Part shown: one piece after another, positions 11,218 to 21,965 of the stretch
How the letters are laid out: each line of letters begins with the position of its first letter
Position numbering within the stretch: the stretch's first letter is position 1
Assembly (NCBI GenBank): GCA_951640195.1
Contig: OX621165.1
Location: forward strand, 1,364,001 to 1,428,000
Length of the DNA stretch: 64,000 bases
Direction of reading: 5' to 3'
Source of the DNA: Porpolomopsis calyptriformis
Taxonomy: Eukaryota; Basidiomycota; Agaricomycetes; Agaricales; Hygrophoraceae
The notes under the pieces: model-generated
What the model saw: only the letters and a program-made list of their open reading frames with translations
What the model was told of the DNA's origin: nothing
Databases searched by the model: none
Program-made: the position numbers and the translations under genes

Positions 11218-11790
11218 TGATACGACCCCTTAGTCCCCTGAGGTCCGGAGGACATGTTCCACATATCTACGTGATCCTCCAGACGTCTACTACACTACTA
11301 CGATGTCCCCGACTACGCGATTCGGCTTCCTGTCCAGCGATTTATCTCCGAACGCTTCGGATTTCTGCGAATTTCTTCGAATTCTCCGATCCTTCTATTC
11401 GTGATTGCAGCTCATATCAAAGGATGCATCTGATAGCCAGACATCCATTGTGTAGATCCTCATCGTTCCCATTGACCCTTTCACTGGTGGCTTCGTTCAG
11501 AAGTCTCATCCCTTTACTATATAGCATATAAAGGGATCTTTGTTTTCACAGATATATTTACTTGTAGATATGTTTGTATCATAGAGAAGGAAGATAGATT
11601 CCATCGTTCCACGTCCAGTCCTTCATGTTTGAGCCTCTTCTATCGCCTCTAGCACTCTAGAGAGTGCTCCGAATTTCTGATTTCTTCTATTTCTTCGATT
11701 TGCACGATTTCTTTGATAGCTCCTTTCTATTGTGCCTCCCACCATCTCTTGGGGCAGATCCCAGAGCTCAGACAGCTCCACATCGCATCA
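11218..11790 (+). repeat. Solo-LTR-like insertion Y in A1 pol
   Basis: A 573-bp segment is absent from the aligned position of A2 (near 18137). The ends are TGATACGA ... CGCATCA (TGATRCGA inverted), and CCGT is repeated on both sides (11214-11217, 11791-11794). The plus strand has TATA-like GCATATAAAGGG near 11525, so a plus-oriented LTR is plausible. It shares no clear similarity with insertion X but has the same 4-bp flank. Confidence 0.7.
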
Positions 11791-13453
11791 CCGTCTCCAG
11801 AAGGTAAGGAAGGTCTGGCTTTGGGGTCCTCAAAACAGGAGCAGAGGTAAGCGCATTCTTAAGGGTATCAAAAGCACATTGTTGCCTAGGGGTCCAAATC
11901 CATTCTTGATCCTTTCGTAGGAGCTCATTGAGAGGATGAGCAATCAGGGAGTAATCCTTGATAAACCTTTGCCAAAAGTTGGCAGTGCCAAGGAAGGATT
12001 GAAGGTCTCGTTTCTTCTGGGGGATAGGCCAGGTTCTGATCGCCTCAACCTTCTTGGGGTTAATGGCAATGTGGCCTTTAGAGATCATCATCCCCAGATA
12101 AATCACTTCCTTTTTCTCGAACTGGCACTTGACGGGTTTGCAGGACAGTTGATTCTTCTCCATGATCTCTAGAGTTTGTTCCGTCCAATAGGTGAGTTCA
12201 GTGAGGTCCTTTCCCATGATCAAGATATCGTTAATATAGATATGGACCTGTTTGGAATCGATAACCTCTTTGAAGAGAACATCGATCATTTGTTGGAAGG
12301 AGGCAGGCGAGTTTCGCATTCCAAAGAACATAACAGTGGGCTCAAACAGTCCTCGTCGAGTGTTGAAGGCTCCTTTCCATTCGTCTCCTTCTTTGATATG
12401 AATATTGTTAAAGCCCCATCGGATGTCCATGACTGTGAACAGTTCCGCTTCTGATAACGTGGTCTGTTGAATAATCTCAGAGATGAGAGGTAAGGGATAG
12501 GCATCTGGGATTGTGTGAGCATTCAGATAGTGATAGTCTTGGATTGGACGTAGTCCAGCATCTTGTCCTTGGGCATTAACTTCTTCACCTTTGGGAGCAA
12601 AGAAGAATGAGGCAGCTTGTTTGGAGTTCGATCGTCATATTCGTCCACTTGCAAGTTGTTCCTCCAGGAATTCATTCAGCTTTCCCTGTTCATACTCAGT
12701 GAGTTTGTACACCTTTCCGATCTTGGGTCTAAAGGTAGGTTCGAGATCGATCGCATGGTCAAATTCTGGTCATCATGGGGGAAGTTCATCGAAGGTAGTC
12801 TTCATAAACACCTTCCAGTGCCTCCAGTATTTCTTTGGCACATACTTCTTCATATCTTCCTCCACAGTAGTGGGTCTTGCATGGTCTCCCAGTAAGACTA
12901 ATCTGATAATCTTGGCGTAGGAGTCGCCATTCAATGTAGAGCCTACTCGTGACACTATCACTCCAGCCTGAGAAGTCTTGGTTGGGGCCACAGTCTGACG
13001 TGAAGTAGGTGTTCTAGCCTTCCAGTCAACCAGGGGATCATTACGTTTGAGCCACGGGTAGCCGAGGATAACCTGTATCATATCTCCTAAATTCATCACT
13101 TCCAAATAGGTTCCTTCCCTAGGAAAATCCGGCGTCTCCATCCAGAGGTCTACAGCATATTCGATGGGACCTCCCATCTGCGTTCCACATGGGGATTGGT
13201 CCTTCCAATTGATAAAAAGGGATATCGCGTTCCTGCACGAAGTTCCAGTTTATAAAGCATCCAGAGGCGCCAGAGTCTATCAATGCACTGGTGGCAATTC
13301 GTCTACCAGTGTCTGTGGTCTCCAACCAAAGGGGTATAGTTAAAGCTTCTTCGCTCGAATCAAGTGCACCAAGAATTTGGGAAATAGATTGCATAGGGGT
13401 AGTGGTACACATAGAAAAGGAGTCCGCAACGCATAAGCTATTGTCCAGACTGT

Positions 13454-14787
13454 TCAAAAACCCTGTTTCTCCAAAGCTCTCTTCAGCTCTTCTTTCCTCT
13501 TAGGCTCCCAGTTGACAATACCACACTTCTCGAAGTCTTGACGAGAATCTTCATTGGAGTTGACCTCCTCAATCGAGGCTGAGGTCTCCAGAACTCAAAT
13601 GTTTCTCCCTCGACCAGGGTTCTTTCCTCCATGACCTCTAGCTGCTGGGGTGAAGGAGCGGCTTCCAGAACTAGAAGTACTCGTCCTAGGAGCATTGGGA
13701 CAAGAACTGGCAAAGTGGCCAAATCGTCCACAGTTGAAACATGCTCCTTTGGGGATTCCTCCTAGTGAATCAGGCTTCTCTTCTTGTTTGATTCTGGGGG
13801 CAGCAGGGTTGGAATAGGTGGAGGGACCAGCAGGTGGTCCTTGTTAGTAGGGGGTGTTGGTGATGCGAGTGTTGCAAGTCTGGGGCTTAGAAGATATTCT
13901 AGCTAGAAATTCTCGATGTCGTCTGTCAAGTTCTGCAGCACGAGACTGCCATTCAAAGAGGGTGGTGGGTTGACGATCTGAAAGGTAGATCTGTCGTAAA
14001 AGGGAGGGGTTGAGTCCGTCTTTATACAAAGTTGTCAAAGCTTCTTGTCTGTATCCAGTATCATGGGCCCATCGATTGAAATTGATGTTGTACTCCTCTG
14101 TGCTCTTGTTGAACTGCTTGACATCCTTGATCTTCAGTTGAGCAGTTGACTTGGGATCCAAGTCTCCAAAGTCTCAGGCGAGGGCTTGTTCAAAGACAGC
14201 CCAATCGGCACCAACCCAGTTCAACATTGTGTAAGCATCTACTTGACGCTCAGCCCATGGTTCTGCATTTCCTCCAATCATAAATGACAAGGCATAGATA
14301 ATCTTGTCGGCCTCTGAGATTCCTGGTCGTCCCAAATGGTTCAGCTTCACGTCACGCAGGAAGTTGCGAAGCTTGGTGGGATCACCAGAGAATTTGTCAG
14401 GAGGGTTCATCTTGATCTTGGTGGGGGCAGGGGCAGGGGCAGGGGCAGGGACAGGTTGGGGGAATACTGGGGGTGCTTGGAAGGGTTGGGGGAGTAGCCC
14501 AAGAGGGGCAGGGGGTTGGGGGCCTATGAGGTTGGCCATCAATAGTTGAAGTTGTTGTTCGATTCTATGACTCACTTGCGCTTAGTCTTGTTGGACCTGC
14601 AGCAATTGTTGATAATCCTGCTTCATGATCTCGAAGGCTACATGTGGATCTTCTTCTTCATCCTCATCATTGTTCTCAGCTCGACCTTTCCCTTTTGAGT
14701 GAGAGGGACCCGCTTGTTCTTCTTCTTCTTCTTCTTCTTCTTCTTGGGCAGGGTCAACCGTCTCATCGTGGAAGGGAGCTGGGGCAG
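13454..14787 (-). pseudogene. A1 gag (5' end lost)
   Basis: This encodes a retrotransposon Gag: an acidic/Glu-rich N-terminus, a (PA)n linker, a capsid region (KMNPPDKFSGDPTKLRNFL, WAERQVDAY; 14174-14420) and a zinc knuckle CFNCGRFGHFASSC near 13700-13745. Stops occur where A2 has CAA (QQD stop AQV) and near FEQALA. The frame is cut at 14787 by the LTR of A2, which enters the leader at GGGGCA. The protein would have assembled particles (family knowledge). Confidence 0.8.
13457..13463 (-). promoter_or_regulatory. A1 gag-pol -1 frameshift heptamer
   Basis: The minus strand reads CAG GGT TTT TGA, with heptamer GGGTTTT immediately before the gag stop (13454-13456). Pol continues in -1 (GFLNSLDNS). 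It is identical to the site of A2. Confidence 0.7.
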
Positions 14788-15146
14788 TGTTAGACGGCAG
14801 TCTAGGGTTGATCGCAAGGTTTTACTTCAGGCTCTGGGTGTAGGGTTTTAAAGGGTTGGAAGACTACTGATTGGGGTGTTAACGAAAGAAACAGACTTAT
14901 CCTAAGTCTATCTACTGCTAGCTTTATATACTAGCCAAGTATGAGTCATGCTGACTACGTGTGAGTCGTAACAACTATGGATGAGTCATGTAGATAAGGA
15001 GAGTGATGGTAGACTAAATATAGATATGGCTTGGTCACCTTCTATTACTAAGCGGAGCTTGGGTGGCTAAGCGGTTATTGATGTAAACTGTCTGATGTAA
15101 ATAGAGATAGACGAGCAAAGGAAAAAGAAAAAATATATCTCTGACA
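14788..15146 (-). repeat. 3' LTR of A2
   Basis: A full-length LTR, TGTTAGACGG ... CTCTGACA. The internal side begins TTCACCTCCAC and carries the conserved pre-LTR block whose minus strand contains GACGAATTTCC. Confidence 0.9.
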
Positions 15147-15359
15147 TTCACCTCCACAAAAAGGAAATTCGTCCTGAATTTTGAGAAGACCCTTCGAAGC
15201 GAAGGAAGGGTGTCAAGGGGAGGTGTAAAGGGATGGTAGAGGTGGGTAGAGGGGTGATGAGATGGGTGAGCGATGAAGAGGAGGGATGAGTGGACAGATG
15301 TCGGATCAAAGACTATCCACTAGGTATACTTTTCCTCAACTCTCCAGTAGATATCACCT

Positions 15360-16118
15360 TCTCTAACCACACATCCAGAAGGGAGGCGTAAGGAATACTG
15401 TTCGTTTGGGAACAGCATCCAGTCCCTAGGTCGCGCCATCATAAACTGGGGGTTGAAGCAGGTGTCCATCTGGGTCAAACCAGTGGTAACGGCCGTCCAA
15501 CTCCCGGGCACGTCGCAACCAAGTTTCAGCCAGCTCCCTACACATCCCAGCATTCTCCTCCAGGTCAAGGATCCTTTCATACTTGGCATCCATCATCGAG
15601 CAGTACCCATTCCGGGCAGTATAGAGTCAGTCGGCAACGCGATGGATACGGTGCGAGATGGGGTCTTTGGGGATAGTGGGGGTGGTGACGTCGGATTCGT
15701 CCTGGTCCGGTATAACCATCAAAAGTTGGCGCCCAACTTGGTATGCCTCCAGCCAATCTTTGAGTTGATTCTTCTTGTCATCAAAGTCGCTGTCCTTGTC
15801 GAACGTGTACCAGTGATGGTTGTAGTTGAGTTCGCATCGACGTGCTCCAGAAATAAATGGGATGTAGGTCTCGGGGCACCCAGATAGGTGCTCGACCTTG
15901 GCAAAGGGGAGCCCTCGGTAGTTACGATTTCGTCCCGGCTTGTCAATGGTATCAGTACGTTGTCTTGGCTTCTTGAACCGTCGGGTCACCAAGACGCTGT
16001 CAGACGAGGAAGAGGAGGAAGAGGAATCAGGGGGAAGTTTGGAGGTAGAAGCAGTGGGGTTCCCTCGGGGTGGATGCCTCCCAGTCAACTTGCAAGCATA
16101 AAGAACTTGGCGGGGCAT
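15360..16118 (-). pseudogene. A2 third ORF between pol and 3' LTR
   Basis: The frame starts MPRQVLYACKLTG at 16118, about 115 bp downstream of the pol stop. It contains a serine run, basic RRFKKPRQR, the block YRGLPFAKVEHLSGCPETYI, the hydrophilic WYTFDKDSDFDDKKNQLKD, acidic DQDESD and a predicted coiled coil MDAKYERILDLEENA. A TGA at 15627-15629 replaces CGA seen in A1, and a TAG interrupts later. An overlapping frame at 15320-15589 also reads as protein-like (FMMARPRDWMLFPNEQYSL), so a frameshift may be present. No known domain, signal peptide or membrane helix was recognised. Retention of an equivalent frame in three families suggests a real role. Confidence 0.55.
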
Positions 16119-16232
16119 TTCATGCTTCTTTTGATGATTGTCGGGAAGGGGAAGTCCTTATAATCGTTGGAGATTGAAAAGGAGAAAAAGAGGCTCAACG
16201 ATCGTGATGTCAGTAGTATTTGTGAAAGAGAG

Positions 16233-19200
16233 TTAAATTGCCGCTTGAATAGACTTTTCATAATTCATTAAGATGTCTTTTGCGTGCTTGAGGTTCCATC
16301 ATGGTTCCCAGGTGGCTGCCTCTATTGGGTAGCCTTTCCACTTGATTAGGTATTGTTGGTTCCGTTTTCCTGGGGTGTGATTGAGAATACGTTCCACTTC
16401 ATACTTGGGCTCTCCTTCGATCACATCTGGAGGTGGTCGGAGATTGTCATCTTCTCCAATCGGGGGGTGGAGATCAAGATTCTCTTCTAGAGCCTTGAGT
16501 AGTGAAACATGAAACACGGGATGAATCCTCCATGACAGTGGTAGCTTTAGTCGGTAAGCCACAGGCGATACTTGTTTTAGGATTATAAAAGGTCCAAGCT
16601 GGCGGACATCCAGTTTCTTCGCGGGCCAGCCAGTTTTCAAATTCTTGGCATCAAGCCAGACCCTTTGTCCTTCGTAAAACGTGGGTTCCTTTTGACGTTT
16701 TCGATCGGCATAGAGCTTCATTGAGTTAGCAGTCTTTTGGAGAGACTCTTCAGTGTTCTCTCTAGCCCTAGTGAGCTGCACGTAAAACTCATTGGCATCG
16801 GGATTTGAGGTTTGGGTTGGAACTGATAAGGGGGTGTGAGGGTGTTGGCCATATTCAAGCCAGAAGGGGGATTGGTGAGTGGAGGAATGTTCTCGGTTGT
16901 TATAAGTGAACTCCGCCGGAGCTAACCAATCTTTCCAATCGTCTTGCATGAAGTTAGTGTAGAGCCGTACGTACTGCTCTAACTCTTGATTGGTTCGTTC
17001 AGTTTGTCCATCTGTTTGGGGGTGATAGGCAGTAGAAAGCCTAGAAGTGGTTCCTAGGAGTTCATTCAATGACGTAGCGAATTTCGATGAGAATTGGGTT
17101 CCTCGATCGGTGATGATCTTCTCTGGCCATCCATGGTGCTTCCAGACATGTTCTTGAAACAGCGCAGCAGTTCCTTTAGCAGACAGGTTTCCAGTTGTTG
17201 GGATGAAGTAAGCCCGTTTGGTGAATCTGTCCACCACAACTAGAATAGCATCAAATCCTTTTGAATTAGGGAGTTCCACGATTAGATCAGCAGTGATCTG
17301 TTGCCACGGTTTAGTAGGAGGGGGTAATGGTTGGAGAAGTCCAGTGGGTTTCTGTGGATAAACCTTGGTCTGTTAACAAGCAAGGCAGGACTTCACGTAA
17401 TTGGTGATATCTTGTGGGGCACCTTCCCATGTATAATTACAGAGGAGCAGTTCCTTCGTCTTCTCAATGCCAGGATGGCCACCAGTGGGTGTGTTGTGGG
17501 TCAATCGAATAATTTCTGTGCGCAAAGATACGTCCTTTGGCACAACTATATGATCTCCAGCATCGCACACAATGCCATCTACATGGGTGTATCCGGAAGA
17601 GGGATCTTCAATTTTGGCCATGATCTCGAGAGGTAGGGGGGAATGAAAGCAAAGCTTGGATAAAAAGTTGGGGGACGATAAACTGATAATCGCATTGATG
17701 AAAAGCGCATTCACAAAAAGTTCTTTTGGCAGAAGGACCTTGTCCTCCACCTCCTCATAAGACTCTGGGTAATGATCTGGACGTTTGGAGAGTCCATCAG
17801 CCTTATTTTTGATTCTAGGCTGGTAGCTGATTCTGAACCAAAAGCGAGCTAAAAACTCAGACCATCTAGCCTGGCGCCTGGAGAGCTGATGACTGGTCAT
17901 GAAGTATTGGAGGGACTGGTTGTCAGTCTTGATCATAATGGGTTGCCGTGTCCCTTGCAGGAGGTATCTCCATTCATTCAAGGCAGATATGATGGCTAAA
18001 AGCTCTTGGTCATGGGTGGGGTAATTTCGTTCAGCTGGGAGGAGGGTCTTGGAGTAGAAACCAATGGGGTGCCAATCTTCTTCGTCATTCTCTTTCTGGG
18101 TTAAGACTGCACCCAGTGCAACACCAGAAGCATCCGTCTCCAGAAGGTAAGGAAGATTTGGCTTTGGGGTCCTCAAAACAGGAGCAGAGGTAAGCGCATT
18201 CTTGAGGGTATCAAAAGCACGTTGTTGCCTAGGAGTCCAAATCCATTCTTGATCCTTTCGTAGGAGCTCATTAAGAGGATGAGCAATCAGGGAGTAATCC
18301 TTGATAAACCTTCACCAAAAGTTGGCAGTGCCAAGGAAGGATTGGAGATCTCGTTTCTTCTGGGGGATAGGCCAGGTTCTGATCGCCTCAACCTTCTTGG
18401 GGTTAATGGCAATGTGGCCTTTAGAGATCATCATCCCCAGATAAATCACTTCCTTTTTCTCGAACTGGCACTTGACGGGTTTGCAGGACAATTGATTCTT
18501 CTCCATGATCTCTAGAGTTCATTCTGTCCAATAGGTGAGTTCAGTAAGGTCCTTTCCCATGATCAGGATATCATCAATATAGATATGGACCTGCTTGGAA
18601 TCGATAACCTCTTTGAAGAGAACGTCGATCATTCGTTGGAAGGAGGCAGGCGAGTTTCGCATTCCAAAGAACATAACGGTGGGCTCGAACAGCCCTCGTC
18701 GAGTGTTGAAGGCTCCTTTCCATTCGTCTCCTTCTTTGATACAAATATTGTTAAAGCCCCATCGGATATCCATGACTGTGAACAGTTCTGCTTCTGATAA
18801 CTTGGTTTGTTGAATAATCTCAGAGATGAGAGGTAAGGGATAGGCATCTGGGATTGTGTGAGCATTCAGATAGTGATAGTCTTGGATTGGACGCAGTCCA
18901 GCATCTTGTCCTTGGGCATTAACTTCTTCACCTTTGGCAGCAAAGAAGAACGAGGCAGCCTGTTTGGAGTTTGATCATCGTATTCATCCACTTGCAAGTT
19001 GTTCCTCCAGGAATTCATTCAGCTTTCCCTGTTCGTACTCAGTGAGTTTGTACACCTTTCCAATCTTGGGTCTAAAGGTAGGTTCGAGATCGATCGCATG
19101 GTCAAATTCTGGTCATCGTGGGGGAAGTTCATCGAAGGTAGTCTTCATAAACACCTTCCAGTGCCTCCAGTATTTCTTTGGCATATACTTCTTCATATCT

Positions 19201-19820
19201 TCCTCCATGGTAGTGGGTCTTGCATGGTCTCCCAGTGAGACCAATCTGATAATCTTGGCGTAGGAGTCACCATTCAATGTAGAGCCTACTCGTGACACTA
19301 TCACTCCAGCCTGAGAAGTCTTGGTTGGGGCCACAGTCTGATGTGAAGTCAGTGTTCTAGCCTTCCAGTCAACCAGGGGATCGTTACGTTTGAGCCACGG
19401 GTAGCCAAGGATAACCTGTATCATATCTCCTAAATTTGTTACTTCCAAATGGGTTCGTTCCCTAGGAAAATCCGGCATCTCCATCCACAGGTCTACAGCA
19501 TATTCGATGGGACCTCCTCGGTTGTCTGTCCCATCTGCGTTCCGCATGGGGATTGGTCCTCCCAATTGATAAAAAGGGATATCGCGCTCCTGCACGAAGT
19601 TCCAGTTTATAAAGCATCCAGAGGTGCCAGAGTCTATCAATGCACTGGCGGCAATTCGTCTACCAGTGTCTGTGGTTTCCAACCAAAGGGGTATGGTTAA
19701 AGCTTCTTCGCTCGAATCAAGTGCACCAAGAATTTGGGAAATAGATTGCATAGGGGTAGTGGTACACATAGAAAAGGAGTCCGCAACGCATGAGCTATTG
19801 TCCAGACTGTTCAAAAACCC
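16233..19820 (-). pseudogene. A2 pol polyprotein
   Basis: Order from the slip site: protease (ALIDSGTSGCFI near 19625), reverse transcriptase (GLRPIQDYHYLNAH, then HIYIDDILIMGK near 18570), RNase H (LLETDASGVALG near 18145), integrase zinc domain (THNTPTGGHPG ... CLAC near 17390-17490), integrase core ([28 protein letters not shown] near 16990-17110) and chromodomain (EVERILNHTPGKR ... YLIKWKGYPIEAATWEP near 16310-16400). The open blocks are 19113-19814, 18519-18773, 18312-18506, 17373-18176 and 16299-17279. They are separated by single stops such as TGA 16299-16301, where A1 has CAA. Reverse transcription and insertion would occur in cytoplasmic particles and the nucleus (family knowledge). 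Confidence 0.88.
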
Positions 19821-21238
19821 TGTTTCTCCAAAGCTCTCTTCAGCTCTTCTTTCCTCTTAGGCTCCCAGTTGACAATACCACACTTCTCGAAGTCTTGACA
19901 AGAATCTTCATTAGAGTTGACCTCCTCAATCGAGGCTGAGGTCTCCAGAACTCAAATGTTTCTCCCTCGACTAGGTTTCTTTCCTCCACAACCTCTAGCT
20001 GCTGGGGTGAAGGAGCAGCTTCCAGAACCAGAAGTACTTGTCCTAGGAGCATTGGGACAAGAACTGGCAAAGTGGCCAAATCGTCCACAGTTGAAACATG
20101 CTCCTTTGGGAATTCCTCCTAGTGAAGCAGGCTTTTCTTCTTGTTTGATTCTGGGGGCAGCAGGGTTGGAATAGGTGGAGGGACCAGCAGGTGGTCCTTG
20201 TCAGTAGGGGGTGTTGGTGATGCGAGTGTTGCAAGTCTGGGGCTTAGAAGATGTTCTAGCCAGAAATTCTCAATGTCGTCTGTCAAGTTCAGCAGCACGA
20301 GACTGCCATTCAAAGAGGGTGGTGGGTTGACGATCTGAGAGGTAGATCTGTCGCAAAAGCGAGGGGTTGAGTCCATCTTTGTATAAAGTCACCGAAGCTT
20401 CTTGTCCGTATCCAGTATCATGGGCCCATCGATTGAAATTGATGTTGTACTCCTCTGCGCTCTTGTTGAACTGCTTGACGTCCTTGATCTTCAGTTGAGC
20501 AGTTGACTTGGGGTCCAAGTCTCCAAAGTCTTGGGTGAGGGCTTGTTCAAAGACAGCCCAATCGGCACCAACCAAGTTCAACGTTGTGTAAGCGTCTACT
20601 TGATGCTCAGCCCATGGTTCTGCGTTTCCTCCGATCATAAATGACAAGGCATAGATAATCTTGTTGGCCTCTGAGATTCCTGGTCGTCCCAAATGATTCA
20701 GCTTCACTTGACGCAGGAAATTGCGAAGCTTGGTGGGATCACCAGAGAATTCATCAGGAGGGTTCATTTTGATCTTGGCGGGGGCAGGGGCAGGGGCAGG
20801 GGCAGGGGCAGGGGCAGGGGCAGGGACAGGTTGGGGGAATACTGGGGGTGCTTGGAAGGGTTGGGGAAATGGCCCAAGAGGGGCAGGGACAGGTTGGGGG
20901 CCTATGAGGTTGGCCATCAATACTTGAAGTTGTTGTTCGATTCTATGACTTGCTTGCGCTTGGTCTTGTTGGACCTGCAGCAATTGTTGATAATCCTGCT
21001 TCATGATCTCGAAGGCTACGCGTGGATCTTCTTCTTCATCCTCATCATTGTCCTCAGCTCGACCTTTCCCTTTTGAGTGAGAGGGACCCACTTGTTCTTC
21101 TTGTTCTTGTTCTTGTTCTTCTTAGGCAGGGTCAACCATCTCGTCGGGGATGGGAGCTGGGGCAGGAGGGAGAGAGCCTTCCTGGGAGAGAGGGATAGCA
21201 GGGTGAGGGATAGTGGATGATGAACAAGTCAAAACCAT
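19811..21238 (-). pseudogene. A2 gag: capsid, (PA)n linker, zinc knuckle
   Basis: The frame starts MVLTCSSSTIPHP at 21238 and is in frame with the rest. It has a Glu/Gln stretch, a helical segment (FEIMKQDYQQLLQVQQDQAQ), a (PA)n linker coded by repeated GGGGCA (near 20780-20830, longer than in A1), the capsid core (GDPTKLRNFLRQVKLNHLG, NINFNRWAHDTGY; 20270-20760) and the CCHC knuckle CFNCGRFGHFASSC near 20058-20100. Stops lie at 21122-21124 (TAA for the CAA of A1) and 20270 (TGA for the CGA of A1), plus one after GRNI. It ends at TGA 19811-19813, just after the slippery site. Confidence 0.85.
19814..19820 (-). promoter_or_regulatory. A2 gag-pol -1 frameshift heptamer
   Basis: The minus strand reads CAG GGT TTT TGA. 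The gag frame (codon first bases congruent to 1 mod 3) stops at 19811-19813, and the pol frame is exactly -1. The heptamer GGGTTTT overlaps the last two gag codons. Confidence 0.75.
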
Positions 21239-21406
21239 TGGTGGAACAGTGGCAGTTGGATATTGGGGGGCTTGATGGGAATACAAGGGGAGAGAGCAAG
21301 CCTAATTGATGTTGATATCTGGGTGGTGAAAGTGATCTGGTGGGTGAAGACCTTCAGCGTTGGCCAGACAGAGTAAAGGTTGTATAGCATGGAGTGAGCA
21401 AGAAGG

Positions 21407-21417
21407 AAGTCTGTTTC
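21407..21417 (-). other. A2 self-priming primer-binding site
   Basis: One base after the 5' LTR, the minus strand reads GAAACAGACTT. The reverse complement AAGTCTGTTTC is in the LTR, with its first base at 21529, 32 bp downstream of the first base of TATATAAA (21561). Including the spacer base the match is 12 nt. No tRNA 3' end is needed to explain the site. Confidence 0.72.
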
Positions 21418-21418
21418 T

Positions 21419-21777
21419 TGTTAGACGGCAGTCTAGGGTTGATCACAAGGTTTTACTTCAGGCTCTGGGTGTAGGGTTTTAAAGGGCTAACAGACTACTG
21501 ATTGGGGTGTTAACGAAAGAAACAGACTTATCCTAAGTCTATCTACTGCTAGCTTTATATACTAGCTAAGTATGAGTCATACTGACTACATGTGAGTCGT
21601 AACAACTATGGATGAGTCATGTAGATAAGGAGAGTGATGGTAGACTAAATATAGATATGGCTTGGTCACCTTCTATTACTAAGCAGAGCTTGGGTGGCTA
21701 AGCGGCTATTGATGTAAACTGTCTGATGTAAATGGGAATAGATGAGCAAAGGAAAAAGAAAAAATATATCTCTGACA
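21419..21777 (-). repeat. 5' LTR of A2
   Basis: A full 359-bp LTR. On the minus strand it holds TATATAAA at 21554-21561 and the proposed transcript start at 21529. Compared with 14788-15146 it shows CpG-type changes such as GATCGCAAGG to GATCACAAGG. Confidence 0.9.
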
Positions 21778-21847
21778 GATGCTTATCGCAAGAAGCTTTG
21801 CAGCTCAACTGCAGCTCAGCAAGCACTGCCTTTACCTGAGCGCGAGA
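21778..21847 (+). pseudogene. Left fragment of a reading frame broken by the Copia element
   Basis: The plus frame reads DAYRKKLCSSTAAQQALPLP then ERE, and it joins in frame to 39694-39857 once the Copia element and its duplication are removed. The left part is cut off by A2. The protein is not recognised. It could be a host gene or an older transposon. Confidence 0.45.
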
Positions 21848-21960
21848 TGATGAAGTTGGTCGGGTGAAAAATGTCGGATTAAGGAAAAATACTAAAGATT
21901 ACATAATCGATACATGCGTACATTTGTATTAATGGTGTTGTGATTGTACATATCCCAACA
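21848..21960 (-). repeat. 3' LTR of the Copia element
   Basis: A 113-bp LTR with TG...CA ends. The minus strand of the adjoining internal side reads TTGAGGGGGAG, a clear polypurine tract, just before TGTTGGGATATG. Confidence 0.9.
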
Positions 21961-21965
21961 CTCCC

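Larger units (their letters stand above)
9313..13463 (-). pseudogene. A1 pol: protease, RT, RNase H, integrase, chromodomain
   Basis: From high to low coordinates: slip site at 13457-13463, aspartic protease with ALIDSGASGCFI near 13260, reverse transcriptase with HIYINDILIMGK near 12230 (the usual D of IDD is N here, a likely inactivating change), RNase H, the HHCC zinc domain (TGGHPG...CLACQ) near 10460-10570, integrase core with [20 protein letters not shown] near 10070, and a chromodomain ending EKSIQAAI at the TAA 9313-9315. An insertion at 11218-11790 splits RNase H after the conserved TDASG, and several stops are present. It is about the length of the A2 pol once the insertion is removed. 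Confidence 0.85.
154..14787 (-). mobile_element. Ty3/Gypsy chromodomain element, copy A1 (truncated, interrupted)
   Basis: This is an older copy of Gypsy family A, coded on the minus strand. In plus order it holds a truncated 3' LTR (154-397), a third open frame split at 1045/8875 by element B, pol (9313-13463) and gag (13454-14787). At 14787 the gag leader stops abruptly against the LTR of A2, so the 5' LTR and primer site of A1 are missing. A solo-LTR-like insertion sits in pol at 11218-11790. Many reading frames contain TGA/TAA stops where A2 has CGA or CAA, and the reverse also occurs, so neither copy is coding-competent. Family assignment rests on DSG protease, IDD-type reverse transcriptase, RNase H, HHCC integrase and a terminal chromodomain. 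Confidence 0.85.
14788..21777 (-). mobile_element. Ty3/Gypsy chromodomain element, copy A2
   Basis: This 6,990-bp element has two 359-bp LTRs (14788-15146 and 21419-21777), a primer site and all coding modules, coded on the minus strand. The flanks do not match (GGGCA at 14783-14787, GATGC at 21778-21782), so it lacks a target duplication. Left of it lies truncated A1 gag leader, and right of it a different sequence. A recombination between two A elements that removed intervening DNA would explain this (inference). Stops such as TAA 21122-21124 and the TGA at 20270 make it inactive. Confidence 0.88.

Noticed and set aside
14788..21777. A2 as a simple insertion with target duplication
   Set aside because: The 5-bp flanks (GGGCA, GATGC) do not match and A1 does not continue on the right.
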